From Myxococcales bacterium (lineage in GTDB: Bacteria > Myxococcota_A > Polyangia > Polyangiales > Polyangiaceae), in NCBI GenBank assembly GCA_016794345.1, contig JAEUKE010000116.1, positions 1-42,411 of the forward strand: 42,411 nucleotides of DNA, in the 5' to 3' direction. Below the pieces are notes generated by a model. The model had not been told where the DNA came from. It saw only the letters and a program-made list of their open reading frames with translations, and did no database searches. The position numbers and the translations under genes are program-made. Shown in pieces: positions 41,567-42,411 of the stretch. The first letter of the stretch is position 1; each line of letters starts with the position of its first letter.

Positions 41567-42411
41567 ATGGTGAGAAAGCTCCTCTTCCCCGCCCTTTTCG
41601 GGCTCCTCGCCGGTGCGTCGAGCGCCTGGATCGGGGCGTGTGCGGCGGACGGAGTCGACGGGGGCGCAGGCGGCGCGGGCGGGGGCGGTTCGTCGACCGG
41701 CACGGGGCGGAGCGACGCCAGCGTGGACGTGGCGCCCGACGCGGAGCAGCCGCCCGGGCCCATCACGTACGAGGCGCTCTGCGGCGAAGGTCCCTGTGTC
41801 CCCGGCGTGCGTGGCCGCCCGTGTGAGCCGCCGACCACGTCCACCGGGACCGGAGCAGGCGGAGGCGCGTCGAGCTCGGGCGGGGGCGGCCAGGGTGGCG
41901 CCGGAGGCGGCGGCCAGGGCGGAAACGGAGGCTTCGAGCCGGTCGCGTACGGCTGCCAGGTCGACGTGAGCGGCGCCGAGCCGGAGAGCGTCTGCGCTCC
42001 GATCGACACCGGCATCGCGCTGGGGGCCGCTTGCGTCGCTTCGTCCGGCTGCCCGGAAGGAGCCGGCTGCGCGGGTGACATCTCGGGGACCTGCCTGGCC
42101 TACTGCTGCGCCGACCTCGACTGCCCCACCGAGCACTTCTGCACCCCGCTGCCCGCAACCGAGAGCTTCAAGCGGGGCGGGGATCTGAAGATCCCGGTGT
42201 GCAAGCTCGCGGACAACTGCGTGCCGTTCTCGGACGCCTGCCCCGAGGGCGAGACCTGCACGATCGTGAAGAGCGACGGCACGACGAGCTGCGTGCCGAT
42301 CGGCACCGGCCAGGCCTGCGATCCGTGCCCGTGCGACGAGGGCCACATGTGCAACTACAGCACCGGCCGCTGCCAGAAGCTCTGCAAGACGGGGCACAGC
42401 GACGAGTGCGG
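41567..42411 (+). CDS. Cysteine-rich lipoprotein, 3' end outside the window
   Basis: This is the start of a large exported protein; the frame is open for 281 codons to the window edge with no stop. The signal ends in the lipobox IGAC (C25). Two Gly/Ser-rich linkers (about 30-55 and 100-130) flank a short Cys-containing part. From about 130 the sequence is a regular cysteine-rich domain with pairs such as CC, CPC and C-x6-C spacing, likely disulfide-rich. It resembles the surface lipoproteins of myxobacteria but no named family is assigned. The 238-nt gap upstream shows no convincing plus-strand promoter. Confidence 0.75.
   Translation, partial: MVRKLLFPALFGLLAGASSAWIGACAADGVDGGAGGAGGGGSSTGTGRSDASVDVAPDAEQPPGPITYEALCGEGPCVPGVRGRPCEPPTTSTGTGAGGGASSSGGGGQGGAGGGGQGGNGGFEPVAYGCQVDVSGAEPESVCAPIDTGIALGAACVASSGCPEGAGCAGDISGTCLAYCCADLDCPTEHFCTPLPATESFKRGGDLKIPVCKLADNCVPFSDACPEGETCTIVKSDGTTSCVPIGTGQACDPCPCDEGHMCNYSTGRCQKLCKTGHSDEC

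Noticed and set aside
1..42411. tRNA, rRNA, CRISPR arrays, insertion sequences or phage genes
   Set aside because: I looked for cloverleaf ends, evenly spaced repeats and transposase or integrase motifs and found none.

Overview
The window is very G+C-rich, densely packed bacterial chromosome. It most resembles a myxobacterium of the Sorangium/Polyangium type (Myxococcota). The evidence is many lipoproteins with long Ser/Thr/Gly- or Pro-rich linkers, a Myxococcus-type cysteine-rich repeat lipoprotein (13874-14788), a serine/threonine kinase remnant, many TPR-like proteins and long degenerate enzyme homologues. I see no rRNA, tRNA, CRISPR array, insertion sequence or prophage. No gene-free stretch exceeds about 240 bases.

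Layout. (1) 1-7103, minus strand: a complex I operon in the order nuoA-B-C-D-G-H-I, with no nuoE or nuoF between nuoD and nuoG. NuoH is very long (593 aa) and carries two insertions; nuoI begins with a palindromic element. (2) 7166-12988: a TPR-type protein, two plus-strand lipoproteins, yqeY, a PAS-PAS hybrid histidine kinase and a small cysteine-rich protein. (3) 13027-19585, minus: a DUF2400/TIGR02757 protein, a cysteine-rich repeat lipoprotein, a truncated serine/threonine kinase tail (15143-15718), an M13 metallopeptidase and a cyclase-like TPR protein without its metal ligands. (4) 19586-28297, minus: PspA, a PPDK-like protein lacking its phospho-histidine, a lipoprotein, a P460-like haem lipoprotein, a trypsin-like protein lacking His and Ser of the triad, a zinc-ribbon/YbjN-like protein, and a lipoprotein-TIG-PDZ protein fused to a second, divergent NuoH. 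(5) 28396-36732: a PhaR-like regulator, an ECF sigma/zinc anti-sigma pair, sodB, msrQ-msrP, ggt and divergent gshB. This is a redox and thiol neighbourhood. (6) 36707-42411: folK, a DEDDh exonuclease, a DsbA-like lipoprotein, a FadL-family porin with its partner lipoprotein, and the start of another cysteine-rich lipoprotein that runs off the window.

The strongest candidates for something undescribed are the PDZ-NuoH fusion at 26381-28297, which follows the topology expected of NuoH (periplasmic N-terminus), and the enlarged true NuoH at 780-2561, which has a roughly 145-residue four-segment membrane insertion and an EF-hand/dockerin-like loop. Around the PDZ-NuoH gene lies a co-oriented series of pseudoenzymes (protease, PPDK and cyclase folds that have lost catalytic residues) together with PspA. 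This suggests a membrane-associated, non-catalytic or regulatory assembly, but that link is inference from position only.
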